NCBI GenBank assembly: GCA_947253615.1 | Contig: CAMYAA010000016.1 | Span: forward strand, 1 to 9,671 | Direction of reading: 5' to 3' | Length of the DNA stretch: 9,671 bases | From: an uncultured Sutterellaceae bacterium | Lineage (GTDB): Bacteria > Pseudomonadota > Gammaproteobacteria > Burkholderiales > Burkholderiaceae_F | Translations under genes and position numbers: made by a program | Part shown: positions 7,363 to 9,671 of the stretch, piece after piece | Layout of the letters: each line of letters begins with the position of its first letter | Numbering within the stretch: the stretch's first letter is position 1 | The notes under the pieces: generated by a model | What the model saw: only the letters and a program-made list of their open reading frames with translations | The model's database searches: none | Told to the model about the DNA's origin: nothing

Positions 7363-7893
7363 ATGCGTACCAAAAAGTTAACGACAGCCCTCTTTGCTCT
7401 GGCTTTGACTGGCGTTTTAGCTGGTTGCCAAAGCTCTGGGAATCCCTATCGCTCAGACGTCTATTCGGTCAATCAGCTCAATCAGGCACAATCCGTGATG
7501 GCCGTCAATATCGTGGCGATCAATCCTGCTCAGATTCGTGTGCCCAATGAAAACGAAGATGATATCCAATTACTCGGTAGCATCTTAGGCGCCGTGGCCG
7601 GGGTCGCCATTGGCAACCAAGACCATAACCGTGGTTCTTCCCGTTTAATTGGTGGGGTCACTGGGGGTGTCTTGGGCGGCATGGCTGCGAAATCCATGGC
7701 CGGTGGCAACAATACGACCGTTCCTGGGGTTCAGTTGATTTACCGCTTACGTGATGGCCGTTTAGTTCAGTCCACGCAAGTGGGACGTTTGTGTGAATTC
7801 AAACTCGGTGAAGCCATCATGGTTTCGCCCGGCACCAATCAAACCCGTATTCAACCCAATAATCCCTATGGTTGTGGAGTACCTCAACAATGA
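7363..7893 (+). CDS. SlyB/Pcp-like glycine-zipper outer-membrane lipoprotein
   Basis: A 176-residue lipoprotein. Residues 1-21 are a signal peptide (RTKK, then a hydrophobic core) ending in the lipobox LAGC, with Cys22 the lipidation site; Gln at +2 means no inner-membrane retention, so the outer membrane is expected. The centre holds a glycine zipper: G72, G76, G80, G84 at four-residue spacing, a polar turn, then GG pairs at 97-98, 101-102 and 105-106, the two-helix pattern of SlyB/Pcp/YcfJ-type proteins. The rest (YRLRDGRLV...GE...) resembles the C-terminal beta part of the SlyB family, whose members stabilise the outer membrane under stress. Two cysteines (near residues 143 and 171) could form a disulphide. 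Its stop overlaps the next gene's start. Confidence 0.85.
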   Translation: MRTKKLTTALFALALTGVLAGCQSSGNPYRSDVYSVNQLNQAQSVMAVNIVAINPAQIRVPNENEDDIQLLGSILGAVAGVAIGNQDHNRGSSRLIGGVTGGVLGGMAAKSMAGGNNTTVPGVQLIYRLRDGRLVQSTQVGRLCEFKLGEAIMVSPGTNQTRIQPNNPYGCGVPQQ

Positions 7894-8411
7894 AAACCCT
7901 CTCTTTAGGTCTATGCGTCGTTGTTAGCTCCGCTTTATTAGCGGGTTGCGCCGTCAATACTGAAAAGATGCGTATGCAACAGAATATGGAAGCGGGCCCC
8001 ATGATGGCTCAAAGCCTCCAGACCGTTGCAGCGGATCAGGCTCAATACGAAGCTCAACAAGCCGCGCTTCAACAAGCCCAAGAACAACGTGCTGCTCAAG
8101 AACGCGCCATTCAAGCGCGTAAAGAAGCCCAGCGTGAACAGGCGCGTTTAGCCCAAGCGCGTATTAAAGCCAAACAAGCTCAAGCGTTAGCGCAATATCA
8201 ACAACGTCTTCGCGAATTGGAATTGCAAAGTCGCGAACTTGAACTCAAAGCCCAAGCGGCTCGTGTGAACAAGGACGTTGCGCTCGATGACGCTCGTGCT
8301 GCGGTCGCTAAGCAGAAAGTGGATTTAGAGCTCGATAAACTTCGCGCGCAAATCAAGCGTATCGAAAACGAAGGGACGGCCGAAAAGCCCAAGAAAGGCT
8401 TAACGTTCTAA
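7890..8411 (+). CDS. Coiled-coil lipoprotein of unknown function
   Basis: A 173-residue lipoprotein. Residues 1-19 are a signal peptide with lipobox LLAGC, Cys20 lipidated, Ala at +2 (outer-membrane sorting). Residues ~45-165 are very rich in Ala, Gln, Glu, Arg and Lys with leucines in heptad-like spacing, a long periplasmic coiled coil; the tail is Lys/Pro-rich. ATG 7890 overlaps the preceding stop as ATGA (7890-7893), so translation is coupled; GGAG at 7875-7878 lies inside the upstream gene. An in-frame TTG at 7872 would add six residues and is less likely, as the signal peptide fits better from the ATG. The coupling suggests that the glycine-zipper and coiled-coil lipoproteins work together in the envelope. 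No specific family is recognised. Confidence 0.85.
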   Translation: MKTLSLGLCVVVSSALLAGCAVNTEKMRMQQNMEAGPMMAQSLQTVAADQAQYEAQQAALQQAQEQRAAQERAIQARKEAQREQARLAQARIKAKQAQALAQYQQRLRELELQSRELELKAQAARVNKDVALDDARAAVAKQKVDLELDKLRAQIKRIENEGTAEKPKKGLTF

Positions 8412-8435
8412 GGCTTTCTCCCTCGTCAATTCAAC

Positions 8436-8473
8436 AAAAAGGACACGCACCAACCATTGGCCGTGTCCTTTTT
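8436..8473. terminator. Bidirectional intrinsic terminator between convergent genes
   Basis: AAAAAGGACACG (8436-8447) and CGTGTCCTTTTT (8462-8473) form a perfect 12-pair stem with a 14-nt loop. The T-tract serves the plus-strand lipoprotein operon and the A-tract is a T-tract for the minus-strand gene ending at 8503, so both converging transcripts can end here. Confidence 0.93.
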
Positions 8474-8502
8474 CTTAGCCCTTTAGTGTTGTGGACCTCT
8501 TT

Positions 8503-9671
8503 TTAATTAAAGAGCGCGTCCACTTTCTCATTCAGACGATGTTGCTCGGCCTTTTCTTCAAGGTGTTTAACCCACTCGTCATGCGCATGACGGACCCCAT
8601 CGCCATAGAAATGGAACGTCAAACTCGCGCGCGTTTTATCGAGCGAAATGCTCGGCACCCAAATATTGCGATACGGCACGGGTTCCATTTTGTATTGTCC
8701 TAAATCGGCATTAAACACAAAACGCTTTTGTAAACTCGTCTCTAACGCCTTCACATCTTTTGTGCGCGAAGAAAACTCAATGGACAATCGGGACAAATGT
8801 TGATGATTTTCGTCGAGCCAAATCAGACTTTGCTCTTCGCCCGGCAGTCCAAAGCACTGCCCCTTCATCACATACACGGATTCATCGTCCCCGTCATTGC
8901 GCTCGAGCAATTCAGGGGCATGACACGTCGTGCTTTCTTTCGTCTTCAAGTCCGCTAACGTCGCCTTTAACAAATCTACATGAGCAAAGCGTAATTGCAC
9001 ACTGACGTCTTTGGTCATCCAATCCGAGGTTTCGCGAGCGACACGCGCCACCGCCCCATACTCAATGGAAAAGTCATCCCCGGTGCTCGGATAAATCACA
9101 CATTGACTCGTGGCATCGCGCCAAACCCAGGTGCCGTCCGATCGTTCTTTCCAAAAGCCATCGGGACTTTCTTCCTCGAATTGGGCTTTCAACGTTGCAA
9201 TGACCGCTTCACGCTTGTCGCTTGGCATCGAAATAAATAGGTCCGAAACCGTCCCTTGACGGGTATAGCTCACTAACCACTGATTCGCTTCATCGTCCCC
9301 CAAAGGCACATGAGCCTCCGTGATCGCATCACGATCCCCTAAGGAGCCTTCTTTCAAAGAATGGGCCTTGTCCTCAAAGCGGGCTTTAATGTCGGCCTTC
9401 GTGGTGACATAGGGCGTGATGCCTAAAAACGGAAGCACTTTAGGCGGATAAGCCTCTTCGTACACGGTAAAGGGACTCACTGGGGCCGGCGTCGCCCCTT
9501 TGACGGATTCGTCATTAACCGTTGTAGCGCTCCCGCCCGAAACGATACTCTTCACCGGTTCCGAGGGTTTATCCCCGTCAACCTTCTCAACAAGTTTATC
9601 CTTGGGAGTCTCGGGCGCTATATCGCCCTTCTCCCTCGACTTCTGGTCGCTTGGCAGAGGCGCCTTCTCCT
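8503..9671 (-). CDS. Protein of unknown function with duplicated domain, N-terminus beyond window
   Basis: The frame is open from the stop at 8503-8505 through the right edge, so at least 389 residues are present and the start lies outside. A GTG at 9555-9553 is in frame but has no reason to be the start, since coding continues upstream. The upstream part (from ~9450 to the edge) is rich in Pro, Lys, Glu, Asp and Ser, a disordered linker such as follows a lipid or membrane anchor; export is therefore likely but unseen. The globular part has two ~130-residue units, 9432-9055 and 9006-8602, alike in order: an alpha segment, a short beta strand (VSYTR / IWLDE), a strand-helix block (LFISMPSDKREAVIATLKAQF / LSIEFSSRTKDVKALETSLQKRF), then a tryptophan-containing strand pair ending in an aromatic-Tyr-Gly. 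I do not recognise the family. Four cysteines are seen. Confidence 0.85.
   Translation of the reverse strand, partial: EKAPLPSDQKSREKGDIAPETPKDKLVEKVDGDKPSEPVKSIVSGGSATTVNDESVKGATPAPVSPFTVYEEAYPPKVLPFLGITPYVTTKADIKARFEDKAHSLKEGSLGDRDAITEAHVPLGDDEANQWLVSYTRQGTVSDLFISMPSDKREAVIATLKAQFEEESPDGFWKERSDGTWVWRDATSQCVIYPSTGDDFSIEYGAVARVARETSDWMTKDVSVQLRFAHVDLLKATLADLKTKESTTCHAPELLERNDGDDESVYVMKGQCFGLPGEEQSLIWLDENHQHLSRLSIEFSSRTKDVKALETSLQKRFVFNADLGQYKMEPVPYRNIWVPSISLDKTRASLTFHFYGDGVRHAHDEWVKHLEEKAEQHRLNEKVDALFN

Noticed and set aside
8503..9555. GTG at 9555 as the start of the right-edge gene
   Set aside because: The same frame stays open for 38 more codons to the edge with matching composition, and no ribosome binding site precedes the GTG.

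Overview
The window reads as a stretch of a Gram-negative bacterial chromosome, most likely a host-associated betaproteobacterium (Burkholderiales, perhaps Sutterellaceae). The taxonomic guess is an inference from a trimeric autotransporter with an extended (ESPR) signal peptide, two outer-membrane-type lipoproteins, moderate GC and AAGG(AG) ribosome binding sites. No marker gene fixes the taxon. The first 50 bases are not genomic: they are an untrimmed Illumina Nextera i7 adapter, so the left edge is a contig end and the gene lying there is cut artificially.

Layout. (1) 51-3666, minus strand: the N-terminal ~1205 residues of a giant YadA-like trimeric autotransporter adhesin, open without a stop up to the adapter. 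(2) 3667-4235: a 569-bp divergent intergenic region with direct repeats and an AT-rich perfect palindrome next to a candidate promoter. (3) 4236-5030, plus strand: a YgbA-type protein (the nitric-oxide-response family) starting at TTG, then a small four-helix membrane protein of unknown role. (4) 5031-5411: an inverted-repeat/promoter zone followed by a ~300-nt structured leader ending in an intrinsic terminator. (5) 5412-7151: two genes, a cytosine-deaminase-like amidohydrolase and an orotate-phosphoribosyltransferase-like enzyme, closed by a strong terminator. (6) 7267-8411: a sigma70-like promoter and two translationally coupled lipoprotein genes (glycine zipper, then coiled coil), ending at a terminator with A- and T-tracts that can serve both strands. 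(7) 8503-9671, minus strand: a convergent gene of unknown function with an internal duplication, open at the right edge.

How the parts fit. The adhesin and the lipoproteins are cell-envelope genes. The ygbA-type gene and its membrane neighbour look like a small stress unit. The amidohydrolase/phosphoribosyltransferase pair suggests a two-step route, hydrolysis or deamination of a cyclic amide or base and then attachment of ribose 5-phosphate, apparently controlled by transcription attenuation in the leader. The best candidates for new biology are that leader together with the atypical enzyme pair it precedes; the duplicated-domain protein at the right edge is next.
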